Shown: one piece after another, positions 16,168 to 24,136 of the stretch
Layout: the number at the start of each line of letters is the position of its first letter
Numbering within the stretch: position 1 is the stretch's first letter
Source of the DNA: Candidatus Pantoea formicae
GTDB lineage: Bacteria; Pseudomonadota; Gammaproteobacteria; Enterobacterales; Enterobacteriaceae
Length of the DNA: 64,000 bases
Direction: 5' to 3'
Assembly: GCF_011752625.1 (NCBI RefSeq)
Contig: NZ_VWXD01000004.1
Location: 496,001-560,000, forward strand
Program-made: the position numbers and the translations under genes
Notes under the pieces: model-generated
Database searches by the model: none
The model's input: the letters and a program-made list of their open reading frames with translations, nothing else
What the model was told of the DNA's origin: nothing

Positions 16168-17052
16168 ATGAAAATCGCTTTTGATGTGGATGTCATCAGA
16201 GACCTTGGTATCACGCGTATGGTGCACCAGGTCGCTGAGTGGGGTTATAAGTACATTGAGCAATCGCCCCATCCACAGATCAATCCCTTCTATAAACATC
16301 CGAAAGCCAGCCGTGAAATCATGCGCGAGTATAAAAATGCGCTGAATGCCACCGGCGTGGAAATCTCATCGTTCATCACCGTCTACCGTTGGTCTGGCCC
16401 GGACGAGTTGCGCCGTCAGGCGGCGGTGAAGAACTGGAAGCGCATGATTGAGATTGCCGTCGAAATGGGCGTGCAGGTGATCAATACCGAGCTATCCGGC
16501 AATCCTAACGAGCCGGAGATCTGTGAAGAGATGTTCTATCGCTCCATGGACGAGCTGCTGCCCATCATCGAACGTGAAGGCATTCGCGTCGAAATCCAGG
16601 CGCACCCTTGGGACTTCTGCGAGCAGAGCAATGAAACAGCTGATATCGTGAAGTCATTCCGCAGCGACAACGTTAAATACATCTACAGCGCACCGCATAC
16701 CTTCTACTACGACAAGGGCGTGGGCGATGTGAAAAACATGCTGCAATATGCGGGTGATGACCTCTCTCACATGCTGATTGCCGATACCATGAACCACACC
16801 AAGCACTGCCGTTATATCGTCAACCCGCCGGGTGTCGATGCGACCATCCACCAGCATGTGGCTGTCGGTGAGGGTGAAGTCAACTTCGACGCGCTGTTCG
16901 AAGCCCTGCGCGAGATGGATTTTGCCAACCGCACCTACAAAGTGGGCGGTGAGTCGATTATTTCTGCGGCGCTGTTTGGCTACCCTGAGAAGATGAAATA
17001 TCAGGCAGTAGAAACGCGAGAGTTGATTGAGCGTGAGCTGCTGAGTAAATAA
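16168..17052 (+). CDS. Sugar phosphate isomerase/epimerase-like TIM-barrel protein
   Basis: The 294-residue protein belongs to the xylose-isomerase-like TIM-barrel superfamily. Candidate metal-binding residues are Glu in VINTELSG, Glu-His in VEIQAHPWDF, Asp-His in LIADTMNH and Glu in YKVGGES. Enzymes of this type include D-tagatose/psicose epimerases, hydroxypyruvate isomerase and inosose dehydratases. The ATG at 16168 follows CAGGAGAAC and lies 16 bases after the oxidoreductase stop, so the two are co-transcribed. A strong convergent terminator follows. The substrate is likely a keto sugar or inosose, but the sequence does not decide. Confidence 0.83.
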   Translation: MKIAFDVDVIRDLGITRMVHQVAEWGYKYIEQSPHPQINPFYKHPKASREIMREYKNALNATGVEISSFITVYRWSGPDELRRQAAVKNWKRMIEIAVEMGVQVINTELSGNPNEPEICEEMFYRSMDELLPIIEREGIRVEIQAHPWDFCEQSNETADIVKSFRSDNVKYIYSAPHTFYYDKGVGDVKNMLQYAGDDLSHMLIADTMNHTKHCRYIVNPPGVDATIHQHVAVGEGEVNFDALFEALREMDFANRTYKVGGESIISAALFGYPEKMKYQAVETRELIERELLSK

Positions 17053-17056
17053 GCCT

Positions 17057-17084
17057 TATCGCGCGGCCAGTGTGCCGCGCGATA
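17057..17084. terminator. Bidirectional terminator-like hairpin
   Basis: An 11-bp perfect stem TATCGCGCGGC / GCCGCGCGATA with a 6-base loop lies between convergent genes. The U-run is poor. Confidence 0.7.
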
Positions 17085-17093
17085 CCCTCAGCA

Positions 17094-18104
17094 TCAAATA
17101 TTCACCCACTCCACGTCCGCAAACTCACCCCGAGTGAGCGACAGCTGTGCCGCTTCCGCAATCGCCTGTGCACGCAAACCATCGATCAGCCCCGGTAGGC
17201 CTTCCACCTTCTCGCCATTGAGATGTCGCACAAACGCATCCAGATGGGTGTAGTAAGTCTCTTTTACCCGACTAAACCAGTCAGCATACAGTCCAGGCTG
17301 GGTAATCCCTTTACGCTGATACAGCGTCGCGCCACGTGCTGATTGGCTCTCAGAGGACAGCATCCCTTCACTGCCCATCACGCTGATGCGTTCATCATAG
17401 CCATAGGCTGTACGGCGGGTGTTATCCAACTGCGCCAAGACCCCCTGCTGCATGCGCATGATCAGCACTGAGGTATCGACATCAAAGTCACGGATCTCTG
17501 GCATCGCTAGCGCCGCCCCCATTGCGCCGACCGTCTTGACCTCATCTTCTGTCAGCCAACGCAACAGATCAAAGAAGTGAATCGCCTGATCGCGCATCTG
17601 CCCCCCCGAGGCTTGCAAATAGCTCAGAGGCGGCAGCTCAGAAGCGCGGCACACCATCTGAATCAGTTCGCTGCGACCTATCACCCCCTGCTTTAACTGG
17701 GCTTTAAGCTGCTGATGGCTTTGATCAAAACGACGATTAAAGCCCACGGTGACGGGGACCTGAATCGGGGAAATCTTTTCCACCACTTCCCGCGCACGCT
17801 GCAGCGACAGATCAATGGGTTTCTCGCAATACACCGCCTTGCCCGCGAGCACGGCCTGCTCCAGCAACTCGGCATGGGTTGGCGTGGCGCTGGCGATCAA
17901 TACCGCATCGATCGCTTTACTGTTCAGTGCCTGCTGCACGCTGGCGGCTTGTGCACCATAGCGCTGTGCCACCGCTTCCGCACGGGATGAATCAATATCA
18001 CACACCAGCGCCAATTCGATACCAGGATGTGCCGCCAAATTCGCAGCATGTACCTGACCAATAAATCCACTGCCAATCAATGCAAAACGTTGCAGAGTCT
18101 GCAT
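17094..18104 (-). CDS. Gfo/Idh/MocA-family oxidoreductase (inositol 2-dehydrogenase-like)
   Basis: The 336-residue protein resembles inositol 2-dehydrogenases: GSGFIGQVHAANLAAHP at the Rossmann start, IASATPTHAE, EKPIDL, VGFNRRFDQSH, and SGGQMRDQAIHFFDLLRWL, where Asp and His are the catalytic-type pair. It would oxidise myo- or scyllo-inositol or a related polyol with NAD. The ATG at 18104 follows AAAGGAGCG. It is divergent from the second LacI-type gene, 100 bp away, and convergent with the preceding module. The other inositol genes (iolA, iolB, iolC, iolD) are absent, so the pathway may use the neighbouring TIM-barrel enzymes or genes elsewhere. Confidence 0.87.
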   Translation of the reverse strand: MQTLQRFALIGSGFIGQVHAANLAAHPGIELALVCDIDSSRAEAVAQRYGAQAASVQQALNSKAIDAVLIASATPTHAELLEQAVLAGKAVYCEKPIDLSLQRAREVVEKISPIQVPVTVGFNRRFDQSHQQLKAQLKQGVIGRSELIQMVCRASELPPLSYLQASGGQMRDQAIHFFDLLRWLTEDEVKTVGAMGAALAMPEIRDFDVDTSVLIMRMQQGVLAQLDNTRRTAYGYDERISVMGSEGMLSSESQSARGATLYQRKGITQPGLYADWFSRVKETYYTHLDAFVRHLNGEKVEGLPGLIDGLRAQAIAEAAQLSLTRGEFADVEWVNI

Positions 18105-18149
18105 GTTAACGCTCCTTTTGCTCACACTTCGGAATAGCCGATCTTGTCA

Positions 18150-18163
18150 AAATAGCGCTTTCT
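18150..18163. promoter_or_regulatory. Possible LacI-type operator between divergent genes
   Basis: AAATAGCGCTTT has an AGCGCT core with a central CG as in many LacI-family operators. It lies 46 bp from the oxidoreductase start and about 42 bp from the regulator start. ATAGCC at 18134 and GGCTAT at 18168 flank it as a wider inverted repeat. Confidence 0.3.
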
Positions 18164-18204
18164 GGCAGGCTATCTGTACGCGGTTTTTGATGGAATTGCC
18201 TCAT

Positions 18205-19224
18205 ATGAAAGCATTGACGCTGGCGGAGCTGGCGAAGCAAGTTGGAGTCGGCGTGGCCACCGTCGATCGGGTACTCAATGACCGCGGTGGCGTGTCACCC
18301 GCGATGACAAAGAAAATCTTGCAGGCGGCACGGGATGCAGGTTTGAAACGTATCTTGCCGGAAGAGCATCGCCACACCTGGCAGGTAGAAGTGCTGCTGA
18401 GCGGCAATGGTTCGTTCTTCTTTCAGCAGTTGGCGCAGGACTTTGCCCGGCTGGCCGATGAACTAGGCTATCGCCGTCTGCGTCTGCATCGCACATTGAT
18501 CCCGGAAAATGCGCCTGAGAAGCTGGCAGCACATATTGAAGCCAGCAGTAAAAAGATGGATGCACTGATCGTTTTCGCCCATGAAAACCCCTTAATCTAT
18601 GATGCCTTAGCCGCCTGTAAAGCGCGCGGTGTACCGGTCATCACCATGGTCACAGATTTGCCCGATGCGGCCCGCCTGTGCCATGTCGGTATCGATCAAT
18701 ACAAGGCCGGTCGCACCGCAGGATTAATGCTTGGCAGTATGACCGCCGAAGCGGGTGACGTGGTACTGGTCAGTGGCCGAGCCGATTACTCGGCGCATCG
18801 CCAGCGCATTGAGGGGTTTCAGTCAGTGCTGGCTGAACGCTTCCCACAGCTGCGTTTGCGCGAGATTCTCGCTGGTCAAGATGAACGAGAACGTATCAGT
18901 CGTCTGCTGGAGAAAACCCTCGCCAGCTCGCAAAACATCGTTGGGTTATACAACACCGGTTTGGGGAATACTCAGATCCACGAAGCTCTGGCGCGGCATC
19001 GTCTCGGCGGCAAAACGGTGTATGTCACACACGAGCTGTATAGCACCACACGGCAACTGTTAGAGAAGCGCGTTCTGACACTGACCCTCGATCAAAACAC
19101 CCTGCGTCACGCGCAATTGGCACTCACGCTTCTGCTCAAGCACCTTGAAGAGGGTGAGCAACCTGACACCTATCAGCCCGGAAAAGTGGACTTTATGCTT
19201 TTTACGCAAGAGAACTTCGCTTAA
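18205..19224 (+). CDS. LacI-family transcriptional regulator
   Basis: The 339-residue protein begins MKALTLAELAKQVGVGVATVDRVLNDRGGVSP, the same VDR variant of the LacI recognition helix seen in the regulator at 13750-14778. The effector part has the periplasmic-binding-protein fold (ALIVFAHENPLIYDALAACKARGVPVITMVTDLP, GIDQYKAGRTAGLMLG, DVVLVSGRADYSAHRQRIEGF), so a sugar or polyol is the likely ligand. The ATG at 18205 has GGA ten bases upstream; an ATG at 18190 is in frame but lacks a ribosome site. Divergence from the inositol-dehydrogenase-like gene suggests that it controls that gene. Confidence 0.9.
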   Translation: MKALTLAELAKQVGVGVATVDRVLNDRGGVSPAMTKKILQAARDAGLKRILPEEHRHTWQVEVLLSGNGSFFFQQLAQDFARLADELGYRRLRLHRTLIPENAPEKLAAHIEASSKKMDALIVFAHENPLIYDALAACKARGVPVITMVTDLPDAARLCHVGIDQYKAGRTAGLMLGSMTAEAGDVVLVSGRADYSAHRQRIEGFQSVLAERFPQLRLREILAGQDERERISRLLEKTLASSQNIVGLYNTGLGNTQIHEALARHRLGGKTVYVTHELYSTTRQLLEKRVLTLTLDQNTLRHAQLALTLLLKHLEEGEQPDTYQPGKVDFMLFTQENFA

Positions 19225-19326
19225 TCACAGTTTATTTATCACCGCCAGCGCGGTTAAATCGCCTTCATCTCTCGCTGCTACACTCAGTAGCAGCTAAAAA
19301 CGCAATCACAACAAGGCGAAATAACT

Positions 19327-20208
19327 ATGTCGGAAAATCAGTATCAGCCCGCGAAAGTCTGGACCTGGGACCCGGAAGCCAAAGGTAACGGCGCGAAAAC
19401 CAACCGTCCGTTCGCCGGGCCGACGCATGAGAAAACCCTGCCGGTGGGCAAACACCCGCTTCAGTTATATTCACTCGGCACACCAAACGGCCAAAAAGTC
19501 ACCATTCTGCTGGAAGAGTTGCTGGCCGTCGGCGCGAAAGAGGCCGAATACGATGCCTGGTTGATCCGCATCGGGGATGGCGATCAGTTCTCCAGCGGTT
19601 TCGTTGACGTTAACCCGAATTCGAAAATCCCCGCCTTGAGCGACCATTCGGTGACGCCACCGCTGCGCGTATTCGAGTCCGGTAACATCCTGCTCTATCT
19701 GGCAGAGAAATTTGGCCACTTCATTCCAGCCGATATTGCGGGCCGCACGGAAACCCTAAACTGGCTGTTCTGGCTGCAAGGCTCTGCGCCCTATCTTGGC
19801 GGAGGTTACGGCCACTTCTATTTCTACGCGCCAGAAAAAATCGAGTACGCCGTCAACCGCTTTACGCTGGAAGCCAAGCGTCAACTGGATGTACTGGATC
19901 GCCAGCTCGCCAACAATCGCTTCCTCGCAGGTGAGGAGTACACCATTGCCGATATCGCGACCTGGCCATGGTATGGCAACCTGGTGCTGAACAACATCTA
20001 TGGCGGCGGCGAGTTCCTTGATGTGCAGTCGTACAAAAACGTGGTGCGCTGGGCCAAAGAGATTGCCGAGCGCCCAGCGGTAATTCGCGGCCGTAAAGTG
20101 AATAAAGCTTTTGGTGCCGAACCCCAAGATCAGCTGCTGGAACGCCACGATGCCTCTGACTTTGATAACAACACCGAAGACAAACGCCAGGCGCGAGGAG
20201 AGCAGTAA
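19327..20208 (+). CDS. yghU: Glutathione-dependent disulfide-bond oxidoreductase YghU
   Basis: The 293-residue protein resembles YghU, a nu-class glutathione transferase-like enzyme that binds two glutathione molecules and reduces disulfides. Typical segments are the N-terminal extension YQPAKVWTWD, the thioredoxin-fold start LQLYSLGTPNGQKVTILLEEL, the NPNSKIPAL and FESGNILLYLAEKFG blocks of the glutathione site, and IADIATWPWYG in the helical domain. There is no active-site cysteine in the usual thioredoxin position, as in YghU. The length is close to the E. coli protein. The downstream small gene overlaps its stop by one base and is probably co-transcribed. Confidence 0.93.
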   Translation: MSENQYQPAKVWTWDPEAKGNGAKTNRPFAGPTHEKTLPVGKHPLQLYSLGTPNGQKVTILLEELLAVGAKEAEYDAWLIRIGDGDQFSSGFVDVNPNSKIPALSDHSVTPPLRVFESGNILLYLAEKFGHFIPADIAGRTETLNWLFWLQGSAPYLGGGYGHFYFYAPEKIEYAVNRFTLEAKRQLDVLDRQLANNRFLAGEEYTIADIATWPWYGNLVLNNIYGGGEFLDVQSYKNVVRWAKEIAERPAVIRGRKVNKAFGAEPQDQLLERHDASDFDNNTEDKRQARGEQ

Positions 20209-20498
20209 TGGCCGCGTATGTGGTAATGATTAAGGACGAAACGCTGGATAAAGATGAGCTGGCGACCTATGCCCAGAAAGCGGGTGAGGCACGTGGTGAT
20301 CATCAGATCAATCCATTGGCCTTTTATGGCGACCTGCAGGTTCTGGAAGGCCGCGATGCAGAAGGCGTGGTGGTGCTAGAGTTTGCCGATGTGGAAGCCG
20401 CCAAGGCTTGGTACTTTAGCCCTGCGTATCAGGAAGCCAAGGCACACCGCCTGAAAGGCGCGAATTACCGCGTGCTGTTAGTGAATGGTGTAGCCTAA
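20208..20498 (+). CDS. DUF1330 family protein
   Basis: The 96-residue protein belongs to the DUF1330 group of small dimeric alpha/beta (ferredoxin-like) proteins: YVVMIKDE at the first strand, the GDLQVLEGRDAEGVVVLEF block, and AKAWYFSPAYQEAKAHRLKGANYRVLLV at the end. The family has no firm biochemical role; the fold suggests binding or turnover of a small hydrophobic or aromatic compound. Its ATG shares one base with the yghU stop (TAATG), so translation is coupled. Two GC-rich hairpins follow at 20505-20523 and 20546-20576. Confidence 0.8.
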   Translation: MAAYVVMIKDETLDKDELATYAQKAGEARGDHQINPLAFYGDLQVLEGRDAEGVVVLEFADVEAAKAWYFSPAYQEAKAHRLKGANYRVLLVNGVA

Positions 20499-20504
20499 TC
20501 TCCA

Positions 20505-20523
20505 GGCGGCCCAGCGGGCCGCC
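20505..20523 (+). terminator. Hairpin after yghU operon
   Basis: GGCGGCCC-AGC-GGGCCGCC has an 8-bp stem seven bases after the stop codon. A second hairpin, AGACGCGGT with ACCGCGTCT, lies at 20546-20576. Neither has a long U-run. Confidence 0.55.
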
Positions 20524-20703
20524 ATTACCCCTCGCCCGCTGATGCAGACGCGGTGTTGCTCATGTTTACCGCGTCTTACTGAGATTTATCCGGGTTTTCA
20601 TGATATCCCCTCGTGATTTGATGATTCGCTCACAATGGAACTTGCAGCTATAGTATCCTTAACATTGATGCTTTTATAAAAAATTAGCGGATTGATAATA
20701 ATT

Positions 20704-21636
20704 ATGGCTTCACCTTGTACTATTAGTGTTTTGCTCACAGCACACAATTGTGAAAAATATATTTCAGGTACTTTGGAAAGCTTAAAGCGTGCTTGCAGTG
20801 GGGTGCAAGGCGATGTTGAAATCATCCTGTTAAACGATGCTTCATCGGATAGCACCAGCCACTATCTACATGCGTTTCGTGACGATAATCCACAAGCTAA
20901 AGTCTTTGATGTGGAATTCAAAAACATCGGTCAGGTGCGCAATTTCGGTGTGAGTCTGTGCAGCGGCGAGTACATCACTATGCTGGACGGTGATGATCAA
21001 TTATTAGAGCACTCTTTCGAAGAAATTGTTAAGCACTTAAATAAAGAGAAACCAGATTTATTATTAGCACCTTTAAATGAAGTATATGAAAACAAGTCTC
21101 GCCCTGAGAAATGGCATGGGTTGAAGGTAAATTCACTGACTCAACATCAGATTATAGAGAAATTCCTCATTCATCGCGAACTTCAGGCGCATTTCATCGG
21201 TCAATTCATTAAGCGAGACATTCTGGTCCAGCATGCTTTCCCTGAATTCAGCTGTTATGAAGACGCATACCTTTTTCCGTCTATATTGATAGCCAGTGAC
21301 AACATTCATTTTACTGAACAGAGCCCCTACCTCTATTTCAAGCGTGAATCCAGTCTATCCAGTGCGTTGAATGCCGAGAAAATCTCATTATTAATAAAAG
21401 CCACAGAGAGAATGGATGAGGTTTTGGGTGAACGTTATCGCAATTTACTTTCATGCCACTGGATTAATATCAAACACAAATACCAACCTTTTATCAATAA
21501 TGAGCAAGAACAGCATATCGTCAACAATTTCATTCAGAAGATATCATTCTTCTCTTTTTTAAGTGATGCGAAAGTCAGAGCCAGCTTCAAGAAGAAATAT
21601 ATAAAAATAAAACTCAATAAAAATACTGCCAACTAA
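20704..21636 (+). CDS. Family 2 glycosyltransferase
   Basis: The 310-residue protein opens ISVLLTAHNCEKYISGTLESL and has IILLNDASSDST and the DXD-type EYITMLDGDDQ, the nucleotide-sugar and metal-binding elements of GT-A family 2 enzymes. The C-terminal part contains YEDAYLFPSILIA and is otherwise not assignable to a sugar specificity. There is no membrane anchor. It faces an O-antigen-ligase-like gene, and both are visibly more AT-rich than their neighbours, with runs of TTA, AAA and ATA codons, suggesting horizontal acquisition. It probably modifies lipopolysaccharide or another surface glycan from the cytoplasmic side. ATG 20704 has no strong ribosome site. Confidence 0.85.
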   Translation: MASPCTISVLLTAHNCEKYISGTLESLKRACSGVQGDVEIILLNDASSDSTSHYLHAFRDDNPQAKVFDVEFKNIGQVRNFGVSLCSGEYITMLDGDDQLLEHSFEEIVKHLNKEKPDLLLAPLNEVYENKSRPEKWHGLKVNSLTQHQIIEKFLIHRELQAHFIGQFIKRDILVQHAFPEFSCYEDAYLFPSILIASDNIHFTEQSPYLYFKRESSLSSALNAEKISLLIKATERMDEVLGERYRNLLSCHWINIKHKYQPFINNEQEQHIVNNFIQKISFFSFLSDAKVRASFKKKYIKIKLNKNTAN

Positions 21637-21640
21637 AAAT

Positions 21641-21669
21641 AAAGGAAGTTCAATAAAAGAACTTCCTTT
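21641..21669. terminator. Bidirectional terminator
   Basis: AAAGGAAGTTC and GAACTTCCTTT form an 11-bp perfect stem with a 7-base AT loop between the convergent glycosyltransferase and ligase genes. T-rich tracts occur on both sides. Confidence 0.93.
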
Positions 21670-21675
21670 ATAAAA

Positions 21676-22914
21676 TCACTGTTCTTCAACTAATGAAAGT
21701 AATACGACCAGCACACTGAAAATAGAAATAAACTCAACCGAGATCATTACGACATCGGTCATCCCATAAAGCAATATTGCTAACCCCGCAACAGCAAGAG
21801 GAGTCAAGGAGCGGTAACGTCTGAATTCAGCAATAATAAATGTATAGAAGAAATACAGCAGCACAACAATACCTACAACGCCAAACAACGATGCAAACTG
21901 GATAAATTCATTATGCAAATGTACATTTATATAAATTAACGCCCAAGAGTCAGATTGGTTATGCGCATCGAGATAAGCGGTAATGAACTTATTGCGTTCA
22001 TATTGTGACTGACCAAAAGGCGCACGCTCAAACGCCATAACACCTGTTTTCCACATTGTGAAGCGCGAGCCTAAGGATGTTTTATCATTACCTTGTTCAT
22101 AGTCATGGTACTCATTCACGGTGCTTTCGAGTCGCCCTTCGATAACTTTATAACTCAAGCCTGCAGCAACAAACATGAGTAGCGCCACACAACCTAAAAA
22201 CTTGACACTTCGATTAGCTGAAAATAACCTGAACATCATATAGGCTAAAAACAGAGTATGTATCACCATTGCTGATCGTGTTTGTGTCAGCATAATCACA
22301 TAAAGCGAGACGATTGATACAAACAGAAAACAGAACTTTTTAAGTTTACTGTCTGTCGATTTTAGAATCAGGGTAATCAAAGCTAACGTGACAGCAGAGT
22401 AAGCATAGGCCGTCAATGTCGCTCTATTTATCCCTAACACAACGCGTTCAGTTGAGGTTATTGATTGATAAATCGCAAAGGTGCTGGATGTAATGAAAGC
22501 CAGAGCGAGTGATAATATACTTAGCTTTACAATCAATGTTTTGTCAAAAAAGTTCGTGCGATAGAGATGAAGTATATAGCTGAGGATAATGAAAGCCAGA
22601 ACGCATCTCTTACCCGCAGTGTAATATTGGTCATCCTGTGTATGAGGAAGATACTGTGCATACAAAGACCATCCAACATAAACAATACCCAACATGAGCA
22701 TTGCCAGTGCTTTTCTGTCTGTTAACTGGACTTTGTTTTTTCGCCAAAATTCAACAGCCATGCCAACCAAAGAAAAATAAGCGCAATAATAAAATAAAAC
22801 GCGCCCACCTTTTTCATAAAGAAATGCAACAGGTAAAATAGCTATCAGTGTTAAAAATGCTAACCAAGGAAAAAACTGGATAATACTCTTTCGATTTAAC
22901 ACGGGTGTTAACAT
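21676..22914 (-). CDS. O-antigen ligase family protein (WaaL/Wzy_C-like)
   Basis: The 412-residue protein has about eleven hydrophobic segments and the WaaL/Wzy_C landmarks: LTQTRSAMVIH in the membrane core, and a periplasmic loop containing GSRFTMWKTGVMAFERAPFGQ and HLHNEFIQFASLFGVVG, where Arg and the His-His-Asn-Glu type cluster are needed for ligation. It would join undecaprenyl-linked O-antigen or a similar glycan to lipid A-core on the periplasmic face. ATG 22914 is chosen; a GTG at 22926 with GAGAAC upstream is an alternative. The gene is AT-rich like the convergent glycosyltransferase. A standalone ligase/transferase pair is unusual outside an LPS gene cluster. Confidence 0.85.
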   Translation of the reverse strand: MLTPVLNRKSIIQFFPWLAFLTLIAILPVAFLYEKGGRVLFYYCAYFSLVGMAVEFWRKNKVQLTDRKALAMLMLGIVYVGWSLYAQYLPHTQDDQYYTAGKRCVLAFIILSYILHLYRTNFFDKTLIVKLSILSLALAFITSSTFAIYQSITSTERVVLGINRATLTAYAYSAVTLALITLILKSTDSKLKKFCFLFVSIVSLYVIMLTQTRSAMVIHTLFLAYMMFRLFSANRSVKFLGCVALLMFVAAGLSYKVIEGRLESTVNEYHDYEQGNDKTSLGSRFTMWKTGVMAFERAPFGQSQYERNKFITAYLDAHNQSDSWALIYINVHLHNEFIQFASLFGVVGIVVLLYFFYTFIIAEFRRYRSLTPLAVAGLAILLYGMTDVVMISVEFISIFSVLVVLLSLVEEQ

Positions 22915-23456
22915 GCTCAAACTCACTTGTTCTCAAAAAACGTCCTAATTAAGATTAGCCTAAGGATATTTTTAAGTTTAATCTGAAAAAACTCCCTTTG
23001 CTGATCTTACTCATTGTCACCTTACATCACTCCCTGACAAACCTTTCACACACCCGTTCCGCTGGACAGCCTCATACTGTGGGCTAATGACTCAATACTC
23101 ACAAATAACAACGGCAGATATTACCGCCTTACTGCCGATAATGCCGCACTCTTTGATAAACGTCCAGCGGTCAAAATCAAACCAGGCTGACACTATTAGC
23201 GTTGGCTCTTTTCAATAAATTACACTCACGTTGGGAACACAGATTAATTCACGTTGTGTTTACTTAGCGTATATACGTCATTGAGTGCATCAGCAGTGAA
23301 CGACATTGGCTGACATACATTTCAGTATGACTGTGGAAGAGGTGTGGAGAGAAAGACGAATTTATGGGACCGGCTGGGTTAACAGAAACGTTTGTATTGA
23401 GCACAGACAGTATCAGGGCGCATCAGGGCGCCCTTAACACTCGGCTAACATTAGAC
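22915..23456. other. 542-bp intergenic stretch upstream of ligase gene
   Basis: No convincing coding region is seen on either strand. It should hold the ligase promoter (minus strand), but no clear -35/-10 pair stands out. It contains an inverted repeat CGGCAG-N14-CTGCCG at 23112-23137 and a weak hairpin AGGGCGC-N6-GCGCCCT at 23415-23434 that may terminate the SDR operon. Base composition rises in GC towards the right end. Confidence 0.55.
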
Positions 23457-24134
23457 CTACAATGATGCCCCGCCGCAAATCACCAGTTCCTGCCCGGTGA
23501 TCGCATCGGCCGCGGGCGACAGTACAAACCCCGCCAACGCTGCCACTTCTTCGGGTTTGATGTAGCGTCCCATCGGCGGTAATTTCGGTGGTGAGCTGGC
23601 GCGCCCCGGTTGCAGCAACATCGGTGTTTCCGTCGCGCCCGGCGCAATCACATTGACTGTGATGCCCTGCGGTGCAAGTTCTGCTGCCCAACTGCGCGCC
23701 ATGCCAACCATGGCGGCTTTGGTACTGACATACTGACTGCGATTGGCGGCACCGCGGGAAGTACGGCTGCCAATCAGTAAAATACGGTCGCCTTGGCTCA
23801 TCTGCGGCTGCAATGCATTCGCCATGATTTGCGCCACCTGCACATGCAGATACCACAAGCGTGCGCTCTGCTCTTCATCCAGATCACCCAATGGCGCGGC
23901 AGCCATCATGCCTGCCGCGTGCACCAGTGCATTCACTTTCGGCAACGCTGCCAGCGCCTGTTTCAACAAACTCGCGTCAAACAGGTCTACACTGACCGAG
24001 GTAAAGGCAGGATGATCTTTCTTCACCAGCGTACGGCTGAAGCCTGTAACCTGCCAGCCTTGCGCCAGCAGTTGGTCGGCAATCGCCGCGCCGATGCCGG
24101 AACTGACGCCGGTAACCAGAGCATGTCGGCTCAT
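23457..24134 (-). CDS. Short-chain dehydrogenase/reductase
   Basis: The 225-residue protein is a classical SDR with TGVSSGIG near residues 8-15, HAAG in place of NNAG, the catalytic Ser in LIGSRTSRG, the YVSTKAA Tyr-Lys pair and IAPGATETPML. FSRTLVKKDHP after the second strand suggests NADP. The ATG at 24134 follows GGGGATAAGC, two bases after the stop of the sialidase-like gene, so the three minus-strand genes symporter, sialidase-like enzyme and SDR form one operon. It probably reduces or oxidises the sugar freed by the second enzyme. It is slightly shorter than the usual 245-250 residues. Confidence 0.87.
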   Translation of the reverse strand: MSRHALVTGVSSGIGAAIADQLLAQGWQVTGFSRTLVKKDHPAFTSVSVDLFDASLLKQALAALPKVNALVHAAGMMAAAPLGDLDEEQSARLWYLHVQVAQIMANALQPQMSQGDRILLIGSRTSRGAANRSQYVSTKAAMVGMARSWAAELAPQGITVNVIAPGATETPMLLQPGRASSPPKLPPMGRYIKPEEVAALAGFVLSPAADAITGQELVICGGASL

Positions 24135-24136
24135 GC

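Noticed and set aside
11378..18104. Complete myo-inositol catabolic cluster
   Set aside because: Only dehydrogenase- and isomerase-like genes are present; no iolA, iolB, iolC or iolD.
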